Shown here piece after piece: positions 48,436-56,497 of a DNA stretch of 64,000 nucleotides. Source of the stretch: Tatumella sp. JGM118 (GTDB taxonomy: Bacteria > Pseudomonadota > Gammaproteobacteria > Enterobacterales > Enterobacteriaceae); assembly GCF_018257515.1 (NCBI RefSeq), contig NZ_JAERJR010000002.1, positions 62,001 through 126,000 on the forward strand, in the 5' to 3' direction. The notes below the pieces were generated by a model, which was not told the DNA's origin, did not search any database, and saw only the letters and a program-made list of their open reading frames with translations. Position numbers and translations under genes: made by a program. Each line of letters starts with the position of its first letter. Position 1 is the first letter of the stretch.

Positions 48436-49212
48436 ATGACACAACCTGATACCTCCGCCGGAACCCCATTGGATATCCGGAAAATCAGTAAACATTATTC
48501 GGGCCGGACCGTTCTGAGCCAGATAGATCTCCAGGCCGCAGGCGGGCAGTTTATTGCGGTTGTCGGCCGGAGTGGTTGCGGTAAAAGTACGTTTCTGCGG
48601 CTGCTGGCCGGGCTGGAAACCGCCGACGGTGGCCAGCTGCTGAGCGGGACACAGCCACTGCAGGAGAGGCAACAGGATACCCGGCTGATGTTTCAGGAAG
48701 CACGTCTGCTTCCCTGGAAAAGCGTGCTGCAAAACGTGGGGCTGGGGCTGAAAGGAGAGTGGCAGCAGGCCGCCAGTGAAGCACTGGATGCCGTGGGTCT
48801 GGCGCACCGGGCCCATGAGTGGCCTTCGGCACTGTCCGGGGGACAAAAACAACGTGTCGCACTGGCGCGGGCATTGATCCACCGCCCGCGGCTTCTGCTG
48901 CTGGATGAGCCATTGGGCGCGCTGGATGCCCTGACCCGGATAGAGATGCAGGCACTGATCGAATCGCTCTGGCAGACTCATGGTTTTACGGTGGTTCTGG
49001 TGACCCACGATGTCAGCGAAGCTGTCAGTCTGGCAGACAGGGTGATCCTGATTGATAACGGCAGGATCACTCTGGATCAGGAAATTGATGTCCCGCGTCC
49101 GCGCCGTCGTGGCCACCCGCGCCTGGCCGAACTGGAGGCCAGTGTACTGAACCATATTCTGACTCCTTCGGCATCACAGCAAGAGAATCAGTCTCTGAGG
49201 AGGACGGCATGA
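48436..49212 (+). CDS. Sulfonate ABC transporter ATPase (SsuB-like)
   Basis: A 258-residue ATPase with Walker [11 protein letters not shown], signature [15 protein letters not shown], Walker [18 protein letters not shown] and H-loop VTHDVSEA, matching the SsuB/TauB group. The start used is the ATG at 48436, eight bases after AAGGAG; ATG 48430, overlapping the permease stop by ATGA, is the alternative. It ends in a 4-base overlap with the next gene. Confidence 0.93.
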   Translation: MTQPDTSAGTPLDIRKISKHYSGRTVLSQIDLQAAGGQFIAVVGRSGCGKSTFLRLLAGLETADGGQLLSGTQPLQERQQDTRLMFQEARLLPWKSVLQNVGLGLKGEWQQAASEALDAVGLAHRAHEWPSALSGGQKQRVALARALIHRPRLLLLDEPLGALDALTRIEMQALIESLWQTHGFTVVLVTHDVSEAVSLADRVILIDNGRITLDQEIDVPRPRRRGHPRLAELEASVLNHILTPSASQQENQSLRRTA

Positions 49213-49796
49213 GCCCGTTACCGCATCCGCGTCTCACCACCTTTATTCGCGAACTCTCCGCGTTGATTACCGCGCACGGTACTGCGGACGAAGCCGGTCT
49301 GCTGGCACGCAGTGCACCGCTGCTGGCCACACTGGTCAGTCAGGATGACTGGCTGGCACCCTCTTACAGTCAGCCGCACCCGCAGCATTATCAGCAATAC
49401 CTGCTCTATCTGGATCCGCAGCAACGCTTTTCGGTCGTCAGTTTTGTCTGGGGGCCGGGTCAGCAGACCCCGGTTCATGATCACCGGGTCTGGGGGTTAA
49501 TCGGCATGTTACGCGGGGCAGAGCACTCGCAATCTTTTGTCCGTGGCCCGGACGGGATGCGCCCGGACGGAGAGGCTGTCCTGCTGCAGCCGGGGGAAGT
49601 GGAAACGCTGTCTCCGGCAGAAGGGGATATTCATCAGGTCAGTAATGCCTTCCGGGACCGTGTTTCCGTCAGCATTCATGTTTACGGTGCCGATATCGGT
49701 AAGGTCGAGCGGGCCATTTATCTGCCGGATGGCAGCGAAAAACTATTTATTTCCGGCTATGCCAGTCAGCCGCAACCGACAGTGACGGAGTCATAG
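49209..49796 (+). CDS. Cysteine dioxygenase-family thiol dioxygenase
   Basis: A 195-residue cupin of the CDO_I type. The iron ligands are in [16 protein letters not shown] (His-x-His, residues about 90-92) and [10 protein letters not shown] (third His near 140). The family oxidises thiols such as cysteine or 3-mercaptopropionate to sulfinates with oxygen. The substrate depends on an Arg/Gln near the active site that cannot be fixed without a structure alignment. Within this operon it would convert a sulfur product into a sulfinate. It overlaps the ATPase stop by ATGA. Confidence 0.85.
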   Translation: MSPLPHPRLTTFIRELSALITAHGTADEAGLLARSAPLLATLVSQDDWLAPSYSQPHPQHYQQYLLYLDPQQRFSVVSFVWGPGQQTPVHDHRVWGLIGMLRGAEHSQSFVRGPDGMRPDGEAVLLQPGEVETLSPAEGDIHQVSNAFRDRVSVSIHVYGADIGKVERAIYLPDGSEKLFISGYASQPQPTVTES

Positions 49797-49798
49797 TT

Positions 49799-51397
49799 AT
49801 GGGACAGGAATTTCGTTTTGTATTACGTACAGCTGCTGATATTCGTCGTGCATTACTGGCGGGAGAAGAACTGGCGCTGGTGGATGTCCGGGAAGAAGCG
49901 TTGTACGCCACCGGCCATCCGCTGTTTGCGGTGAATATTCCGCTTTCGACGCTTGAAACCGGGGTTTATAGCCGTATCCCGCGGCGTACCACGCCGGTTA
50001 CCGTTTATGACAATAATGACGGGCTGGCCGCTACCGCGGTGCAACGTCTGCAACATCTGGGCTACCGGGATGTCGCGTTACTTCAGGACGGCCTGAACGG
50101 ATGGCGTGAGGCCGGAGAAGAACTCTTTATTGATGTTAACTCACCGTCCAAGGCCTTCGGGGAACTGGTGGAACATCAGCAGCAGACCCCGTCGTTATCT
50201 GCAGACGAAGTGGCAGATCTGCTGGAAAGCGGGGCGGATGTGAAGGTTTTTGATGTCCGCCGTTTTGATGAGTACCAGACCATGAATATCCCCGGCAGCA
50301 CCAGTCTGCCCGGGGGAGAACTGTTACTTCGGGTGCGTGATCTGCTGCCTTCTGCGCAGACACAGGTGATTATCAACTGTGCCGGGCGTACGCGCAGCAT
50401 TATCGGCACCCAGACGCTGGTCAATGCCGGACTGGTAAACCCGGTCTTTGCGTTGCGCAACGGCACCATCGGCTGGACCCTCGCCGGACTGTCGCTGACG
50501 CATGGGCAGTCGCAACAATACGGAGAACTGACGGCAGAGAACCGGCAGCGCGCGGCAGACGAGGCCCGCCGGATCGCAGAACGCGCGGGGGTGAAAAGGA
50601 TTTCTGCGCAGCAGCTCCGTACCTGGCAGCAACAGACCGACCGGACAACTTATCTGTTTGATGTCCGCAGTGCCGGAGAATATGAAGCGGGGCACCTGCC
50701 CGGGGCACGGCATGTGCCCGGAGGCCAGCTGGTTCAGGAAACGGATCACTATGCCAGTGTGCGCGGTGCGCGCATCGTACTGACCGATGATTTGCTGACC
50801 CGGGCGGAGATCACCGCCTCCTGGCTGGCACAGATGAACTGGGAAGTGGCGGTGCTTGACCCGGCAGAGGCTGCCGCATTCCGTGAGACAGGTCCCTGGC
50901 TTGCCCCGGTCCCGGACGCCGGGCTGCATCCTCAAGCCGATCCGCAAACCGTGTCGCAATGGCTGGCCGCGGGAACGACCCGTGTGCTGGATTTCACGAC
51001 CAGTGCTAACTATGTGAAAGGTCATATTCCCGGGGCTTACTGGTTGCTTCGGGCGGATATCCCGGCACTGATCGCTGCCGGCGCACTCCCGGAGGGAGAA
51101 CGTTACGTTGTCACCTGTGGCAGCAGCCTGCTGGCCAGGTTCGCGGTAGACCAGTTACAGCAACTGACCGGCAAACCGGTCGTGGTGCTGGAAGGTGGTA
51201 ACACGGCCTGGAGAGCCGCCGGCCTGGCACAGGAGAGCGGAGAAACCGCATTATTATCCGTGCGGAAAGACCGTTATCAGCGCCCCTATGAAGGTACCGA
51301 TATTCCCGCCGACACGATGCGCGCCTATCTTGAATGGGAATATGGTCTGGTGGATCAACTGGCGAATGACGGGACCCACGGTTTCCGTACCCTGTAA
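49799..51397 (+). CDS. Four-domain rhodanese sulfurtransferase
   Basis: A 532-residue cytosolic protein with four rhodanese domains at about residues 10-110, 130-235, 265-360 and 375-480. The active-site loops differ: domain 1 has YDNNDGLA and domain 3 has TDDLLTRA, both without cysteine. Domain 2 has NCAGRTRS (Cys near 194) and domain 4 has TCGSSLLA (Cys near 439), both competent. The order inactive-active-inactive-active looks like a duplication of a two-domain unit. Its start lies two bases after the dioxygenase stop. It would move sulfane sulfur between products of the operon. Confidence 0.88.
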   Translation: MGQEFRFVLRTAADIRRALLAGEELALVDVREEALYATGHPLFAVNIPLSTLETGVYSRIPRRTTPVTVYDNNDGLAATAVQRLQHLGYRDVALLQDGLNGWREAGEELFIDVNSPSKAFGELVEHQQQTPSLSADEVADLLESGADVKVFDVRRFDEYQTMNIPGSTSLPGGELLLRVRDLLPSAQTQVIINCAGRTRSIIGTQTLVNAGLVNPVFALRNGTIGWTLAGLSLTHGQSQQYGELTAENRQRAADEARRIAERAGVKRISAQQLRTWQQQTDRTTYLFDVRSAGEYEAGHLPGARHVPGGQLVQETDHYASVRGARIVLTDDLLTRAEITASWLAQMNWEVAVLDPAEAAAFRETGPWLAPVPDAGLHPQADPQTVSQWLAAGTTRVLDFTTSANYVKGHIPGAYWLLRADIPALIAAGALPEGERYVVTCGSSLLARFAVDQLQQLTGKPVVVLEGGNTAWRAAGLAQESGETALLSVRKDRYQRPYEGTDIPADTMRAYLEWEYGLVDQLANDGTHGFRTL

Positions 51398-51629
51398 TCC
51401 TCCCTCTAAGACATGCCTGTCCTCCGGGAGCCACCGGTGGACAGGTCTCCGTCGTTGCTACCGGATCATCCCTCACGGTATCACGCTGAGCCGCCCGGGC
51501 CGTGGCTTTGTTACAGCAGCCTCAGAATTACCATGACAGCCGGCGGTACTGTGATTTATCTTATTGATGAATAAGATAACCCGGCCCTGTCCTCCTGATG
51601 ACCGGAGCCGATAAACGGAGCCGATAAAC
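51398..51629. other. Short intergenic region before the Lrp gene
   Basis: A weak hairpin CTGTCC/GGACAG lies near 51418-51445. A direct 13-bp repeat GAGCCGATAAACG occurs twice at 51604-51630, next to the Lrp start and supplying its GGAG. Confidence 0.5.
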
Positions 51630-52112
51630 GTGAGTGAACTTCCTGATAATGACAAATCGCTGGACAGGTTTGACATTGCCATCCTGAAAATTCTGCAGCA
51701 GGACAGCTCAGTGTCTAATGTCGTGCTGGCCGGAAAAATTAACCTCAGCCCGCCCGCCTGCCTGAGACGGGTAGAACGGCTAAAGCAGAACGGCTTTATC
51801 ACCCGCCATGTGGCTATCCTTAATCCACAAGCGCTGAAAGCCGGGCTGGTGGTGATGATAGGCGTGGTCCTCGACCGCTCAACCCCGGAAACCTTTAACG
51901 ATTTCGAAGACGCCGTGCGTAATATTCGCGGCTGTATGGAATGCCATATGGTCAGTGGCGAATTTGATTACATTATGCTGATCCGTACCGCGGATAATCA
52001 GAGTTTTAATAAATTACATGCCGAACAGCTGCTGTTTCTGCCCGGGGTCAGGCAAATTCGCTCTTTTATCGGTTTACGGGAAGTTTTTTCGACCACGCAA
52101 ATACCGCTCTGA
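51630..52112 (+). CDS. acdR: Lrp/AsnC-family regulator, probable AcdR
   Basis: A 160-residue regulator. The N-terminal HTH reads RFDIAILKILQQDSSVSNVV and INLSPPACLRRVERLKQNGF, and the C-terminal RAM domain is MVSGEFDYIMLIRTADNQSF. It lies directly upstream of the ACC deaminase gene. In known acd loci an Lrp-type AcdR activates acdS, usually divergently; here the two genes run in the same direction with 460 bp between. The symbol rests on context. The start is a GTG at 51630, nine bases after GGAG. Confidence 0.8.
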   Translation: MSELPDNDKSLDRFDIAILKILQQDSSVSNVVLAGKINLSPPACLRRVERLKQNGFITRHVAILNPQALKAGLVVMIGVVLDRSTPETFNDFEDAVRNIRGCMECHMVSGEFDYIMLIRTADNQSFNKLHAEQLLFLPGVRQIRSFIGLREVFSTTQIPL

Positions 52113-52572
52113 TCTGTCGTCTTTTCTAATCCCCCGTTTTATTCTGCTGTCCCCCGGCAACGGCTGCCGGCCGTGCCCGGGAGACTCCCATGCTTTTTTC
52201 TTATCGCCGGGCTTTCCGTCATCACATTTTACTCTGGTAAAAACAGTCATCCGAACGGGCCGGGTCAGACGTCGTCATCAGGGGGGCAGGGTCGGTGCAG
52301 AGGTTTTATATATCTCATTGATTTATAGTGAATTTATGGTGTTTCCCGGCGCGGGATGGATAGTTTATTTGTGCGGGGTGATTAATAAAATTGTGCATTA
52401 TAATGAATATCTATGATTTAAATGCGTAAATTAATTTTATGTATTAATTTAATTTCATTTTTTACCATTAAAACGAAATTTACAAAATCTCCGGTTATTG
52501 TAAGGTGTTGGACAGGAAATCAGCGACCCTGATCACACTTTTAATGCTTAGGCCAACACCAGGAGATTAATA
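52113..52572. promoter_or_regulatory. acdR-acdS intergenic and acdS leader
   Basis: An AT-rich tract (52390-52500) likely holds the acdS promoter. GGTGTTGG (52504-52511) and CCAACACC (52553-52560) are inverted copies 41 bases apart, the second ending just before AGGAG. No exact Lrp or CRP site could be fixed. Confidence 0.5.
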
Positions 52573-53589
52573 ATGAATCTTGAAAAATTCGCCCGCTACC
52601 CGTTAACTTTCGGACCTTCCCCGATCACTCCGATGAAACGCCTGAGTGCTGAGCTGGGTGGCAAAGTAGAGATTTATGCCAAGCGTGAAGACTGTAACAG
52701 TGGTCTGGCATTCGGCGGCAATAAGACACGCAAACTGGAATATTTAATCCCGGAAGCTCTGGAGCAGGGGTGTGATACCCTGGTGTCTATCGGTGGTATC
52801 CAGTCTAACCAGACCCGTCAGGTCGCTGCCGTGGCTGCGCACCTGGGTATGAAATGCGTGCTGGTTCAGGAAAACTGGGTTAATTATTCTGACGCTGTGT
52901 ATGATCGTGTCGGTAATATTGAGTTATCGCGGATTATGGGGGCCGATGTACGTCTGGATTCGGCAGGATTCGATATCGGCATCCGTGAAAGCTGGAAACA
53001 GGCGATGGATGAAACCGAAAAGAATGGCGGTAAACCTTTCCCGATCCCGGCCGGTTGCTCTGAGCACCCTTACGGTGGGTTAGGCTTTGTGGCCTTTGCA
53101 GAAGAAGTCCGTCAGCAGGAGAAAGCGCTGGGCTTTACCTTTGATTATATCGTGGTCTGTGCGGTGACCGGCAGTACCCATGCCGGTATGGTGGTCGGGT
53201 TTGCTGAAGATGGGCCGTCCCGAAAAGTGATCGGCATCGATGCATCTGCAAAGCCGGAGAAAACCCGCGCCCAGGTACTGCGTATTGCCCAAAATACGGC
53301 AAAACTGGTGGAGCTGGATCGCGAAATTACCGAAGAAGATATTATCCTCGATACCCGCTATGGTGGCCCGGAGTACGGATTACCCAGCGAAGGGACGCTT
53401 GAAGCGATCCGCTTATGTGCCCGCACCGAAGGTGTGCTGACAGACCCTGTCTACGAAGGTAAATCGATGCATGGCATGATCGATATGATCCGTAACGGGG
53501 AATTCCCGGAAGGTTCCAAAGTGCTGTATGCCCATCTGGGCGGTGCTCCGGCGCTGAGTGCTTATAGCTATATTTTCCGTAACGGCTAA
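52573..53589 (+). CDS. acdS: 1-aminocyclopropane-1-carboxylate (ACC) deaminase
   Basis: A 338-residue PLP enzyme of exactly the length of Pseudomonas AcdS and very similar along it. Diagnostic residues are in place: Lys51 (PLP) in GGNKTRK, Ser78 in GIQSNQ, Tyr294-Glu295 in [11 protein letters not shown] and Leu322 in AHLGGAP. Glu295 and Leu322 separate true ACC deaminases from D-cysteine desulfhydrases. It breaks ACC into 2-oxobutyrate and ammonia, lowering plant ethylene. AGGAG precedes the ATG by seven bases. Its 3' end is repeated downstream. Confidence 0.95.
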   Translation: MNLEKFARYPLTFGPSPITPMKRLSAELGGKVEIYAKREDCNSGLAFGGNKTRKLEYLIPEALEQGCDTLVSIGGIQSNQTRQVAAVAAHLGMKCVLVQENWVNYSDAVYDRVGNIELSRIMGADVRLDSAGFDIGIRESWKQAMDETEKNGGKPFPIPAGCSEHPYGGLGFVAFAEEVRQQEKALGFTFDYIVVCAVTGSTHAGMVVGFAEDGPSRKVIGIDASAKPEKTRAQVLRIAQNTAKLVELDREITEEDIILDTRYGGPEYGLPSEGTLEAIRLCARTEGVLTDPVYEGKSMHGMIDMIRNGEFPEGSKVLYAHLGGAPALSAYSYIFRNG

Positions 53590-53854
53590 TCCTACGGTTC
53601 CGGAAGGGGGGCGGTGACATGCCCCCATGCTCCTGGTGGTGCTGCAGCGCTGAATACTTATCGCTATATTTTCCGTAATGGCTAATCACCAGGTCGCAAA
53701 AGGGGGAAGGTGACATGCCCCCATGCTCCTGGTGGTGCTGCGGCGCTGAGTGCTTATCGCTATATTTTCCGTAACGGTTAATCCTCCGGTTCCGGAAGGG
53801 GGGCGGTGACATGCCCGCCATGCTCCCGACGATGCTGCGGTGCTGAATGCTTAT
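53541..53854. repeat. 96-bp tandem array derived from the acdS 3' end, 3 copies plus a partial
   Basis: The segment encoding the last about 15 residues of AcdS plus the following about 45 bases recurs every 96 bp: TATTTTCCGTAA begins at 53571, 53667 and 53763, and a fourth unit breaks off near 53854. The repeats still read GGAAALNTYRYIFRNG* and GGAAALSAYRYIFRNG* in frame, each with TAA at the same place. Confidence 0.95.
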
Positions 53855-54150
53855 CTCTCAATGAGTTATCTCAGCGATCACCCGGCCAGGGAATACCTTA
53901 CGGTCAGCATATTTCTCCCTGGCAATGCCCCGGAAATGATTACAGGCCGCAGATAAACAGGTCTGCCGTCATTGACCATCCTTCACCGGGTCACCGGTCA
54001 GCGCCACAATGCTATAACGTAGCGCCTGCAGGCATCGTTTATTCTCTGAAAGACTTCCCTTAGCGCAGAGAGCGCCCCTGCGCTCAGTATTTCCCCTTCT
54101 GTTTCCCGGCGTGGGGTGTATATCCGCTACTCACGCGGGGACCGGAATAC
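53855..54150. other. Intergenic, no gene seen
   Basis: The sequence between the acdS array and the end of the FAD-protein gene shows no recognisable gene. Confidence 0.4.
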
Positions 54151-55776
54151 TCAGAGGTATCCCTGTTGCAGATCTGTCTGCTGTTCTGCCGCGCTCTGCG
54201 ACGGGACAGAATGTCCAAGGGCGTGAGCAATTGTCTCGCCGATTTCCGCACTTACCGTCAGGCCCTGAATAAAAGGCCTGTCATGCATCAGGTAAGGTAT
54301 TGCACCAAACGCAATACGCCCGCGGGCAACTGCAGGTTCAAGCAAGGTAAAATTGGCGGCCACCTGCGGTATTTCTCCTCCGTGGCATAACATCTGTCTG
54401 CGTAAACCGGGAAACGGCAGATCGCGCGTTTTCAGGGGTTTTTGCCCCCGCGCATCGATAAAGATATCGTAGGTATGGCGCGCCCCTCCGGCAAAAATCA
54501 CGGTACGATTGCCGTCTTTGCGGGCGCGGTAATCCTGGCCTAGCGGCAGGAGGGTGAGAATACCGGCATCATGTAATGCCAGCAATCGCCGCAGCGATTG
54601 TGGCGGTATGGCCGCATAATTATCAATAAAGACCCGTGCCAGCCCGGACGCGAAACGGGTACTGTCTCGCGGGTCAAGATGAGGGACTATTCCGGCGATC
54701 ACTTCATGCAGACGCAGGATCACATACCGCCAGGGCACCGTATATTTGGTCAGGGTATTCAGGCGAGTATCCTGCAGATTTTTTCTGGCGTGGATAAAAG
54801 GATCCTGCTGCTGCCGTGCCGCAAACCAGGCATCACAAAAATTATCGGCGTTCAGCCGGGCAAGCCCGGTCTGACGGCTCCACAGAGGGTCAGCGAGGGT
54901 GATTTCCTGCACCATCAGCCCGAACGCCCGGTCCAGTAATCCGGCACTTCCGTCGGCAATCAGGGCCGCAATCGCCTCCGGAGTCACCCGTTGTAAAGGC
55001 TGGTAGGGAATAGGGCAATAAAAATCGGCTTCAGGCAGCATGCCGGCACGTGACATCAGGACTATCTGCAAAGACCGGCTGCTGTCACGCAGAATAAATT
55101 GTGAGCCCCCGGCAGTGTTTTCGCAAAAATGACCGTGCTGTGTCACCACAGCCATTGCCGCATCGATCGCACTGAGCGATGTTCCGAGGATCCCCACCCG
55201 ACAGGCCGGTACGCTGGCTTTCATCAGGCCGGACCAGGGGCTCGGGAAGAAGGTATGCGGTCGGGTATTTTCTGCAGGCCAGACATGGCCGGTGGCAATC
55301 ACGACAAAATCGAATAATTCAGCCTGCGGACGGCCCTGCGCTGTCACGGTGACCCCGCCTCCGGCTGCCAGAATATCTGTGACCTGGCAGGAGGTATGAA
55401 CATGCAGGATAAACCCCTGACTTTCCCCCTTGTGTAGCAGCTGTAAAAACTGCTGCCGGAAGTATTCACCCAGCAGGATCCTCGGTAAAAACTGCCGTTC
55501 ATGAAGGGATCCGGCCGTCACACCAAACCCTGCCAGCATCTCAGGACATTGTGCCTGCAACCACGCAATGTAGGTCGTCATGACCGGTGGGATCTCAATA
55601 CTGGCGATATTGGCCAGCATAATCGGTGAGCTGGCCTCCCGACGATAGGGCATGCCAACCCCGGCCTCGGCGGCCTGTTCAAAAATAGTTACCGAACAGG
55701 GCGGGTGATCGTTGACCAGCGATAGCAGCGTGTAGATGCCTGTCGGACCGGTACCGATAATTGCGACTTTTTTCAT
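54151..55776 (-). CDS. FAD/NAD(P)-binding protein (NAD_binding_9 type)
   Basis: A 541-residue flavoprotein-like enzyme. A Rossmann FAD-binding start reads KKVAIIGTGPTGIYTLLSLV, then GVGMPYRREASSPIMLANIA near 45 and FDFVVIATGHVWPAENTRPH near 165. A second nucleotide-binding segment, RVGILGTSLSAIDAAMAVV, lies near 205. The start is the ATG at 55776, with AGAGGAAAGGA before it; earlier in-frame codons to 55968 give no domain. Its reaction is unknown. It is divergent from the siderophore receptor fhuE, which hints at, but does not prove, iron-related chemistry. Confidence 0.82.
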   Translation of the reverse strand: MKKVAIIGTGPTGIYTLLSLVNDHPPCSVTIFEQAAEAGVGMPYRREASSPIMLANIASIEIPPVMTTYIAWLQAQCPEMLAGFGVTAGSLHERQFLPRILLGEYFRQQFLQLLHKGESQGFILHVHTSCQVTDILAAGGGVTVTAQGRPQAELFDFVVIATGHVWPAENTRPHTFFPSPWSGLMKASVPACRVGILGTSLSAIDAAMAVVTQHGHFCENTAGGSQFILRDSSRSLQIVLMSRAGMLPEADFYCPIPYQPLQRVTPEAIAALIADGSAGLLDRAFGLMVQEITLADPLWSRQTGLARLNADNFCDAWFAARQQQDPFIHARKNLQDTRLNTLTKYTVPWRYVILRLHEVIAGIVPHLDPRDSTRFASGLARVFIDNYAAIPPQSLRRLLALHDAGILTLLPLGQDYRARKDGNRTVIFAGGARHTYDIFIDARGQKPLKTRDLPFPGLRRQMLCHGGEIPQVAANFTLLEPAVARGRIAFGAIPYLMHDRPFIQGLTVSAEIGETIAHALGHSVPSQSAAEQQTDLQQGYL

Positions 55777-56497
55777 TCCTTTCCTCTGCTGTTCTTGCCG
55801 GAGAACCGGCGTTAACTGACCGTGTTGTCTGCCGCAATTCTGCTGAACCGGGTGGCTTATCCAGTAAGTGTGGCTGAAAAACCGGCATTGGAGGAAATAT
55901 TTATCAGGGGTACTGTTTCCGGACCGACGGGCGGGGGGAAGTGATGAACTGCCGGCAGATTCCGACACTGACGAGCGGAAAAACTCACTTGTTATGATCA
56001 GTGTCGCGGCTCCCCCGGGATGATTAATACAGCTGCAGGCCAGGTCCCCGGGGAGGATGACAGCAGGCTCCGGCGGGAAACACGGCAGAATCCGGGAGAA
56101 GGCAGATTTTTAGGGTGCCCCGGGGCGGGCGGTGTGGCAAGCGGGGTGGCGGGAAAGGAAGTGCGTGAATGCCGGTACGGGGTGTACCTTTCCTGTCGTC
56201 TTACCTGCCACCAGACCTGCCACCAGAGATATTTACACTAAAATAAGCGTTTTTTTCGACATCGCTTATAACCGGAAGTTCCTGAATCCTTTATTGCAAC
56301 ACTAATTAAAATGATTATACTTCTCATTCTCTTTACATTCCGCATCTGTTTTTCCGGGTTGCAGGTCACTCAGAAAAGGCGTTATGTCAGCGTTCTCCGG
56401 ACAGGGAGAGGCCTGCCTTACGATGTCGCCTTTCGGATACCCGTACGCTTCCGGCTTTCAGGCAGGATGAAATAATAAAATATATTTGAGGATGATA
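55777..56497. other. Divergent intergenic region of the FAD protein and fhuE
   Basis: A 721-bp interval containing the Fur box at 56312-56326 and GAGG for fhuE at 56488-56491. No gene is seen in 55777-56300. Confidence 0.5.
56312..56326. promoter_or_regulatory. Fur box upstream of fhuE
   Basis: TGATTATACTTCTCA matches the 7-1-7 Fur consensus TGATAAT-N-ATTATCA at 12 of 14 positions and lies 172 bp before the receptor start, overlapping an AT-rich promoter-like tract. Confidence 0.7.

Noticed and set aside
47474..49155. Long minus-strand frames across the sulfonate permease and ATPase genes
   Set aside because: They are antisense shadows of strongly conserved ABC transporter genes.
52573..53589. 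D-cysteine desulfhydrase, suggested by the neighbouring sulfur operon
   Set aside because: Glu295 and Leu322, with the 338-residue length, indicate true ACC deaminase.
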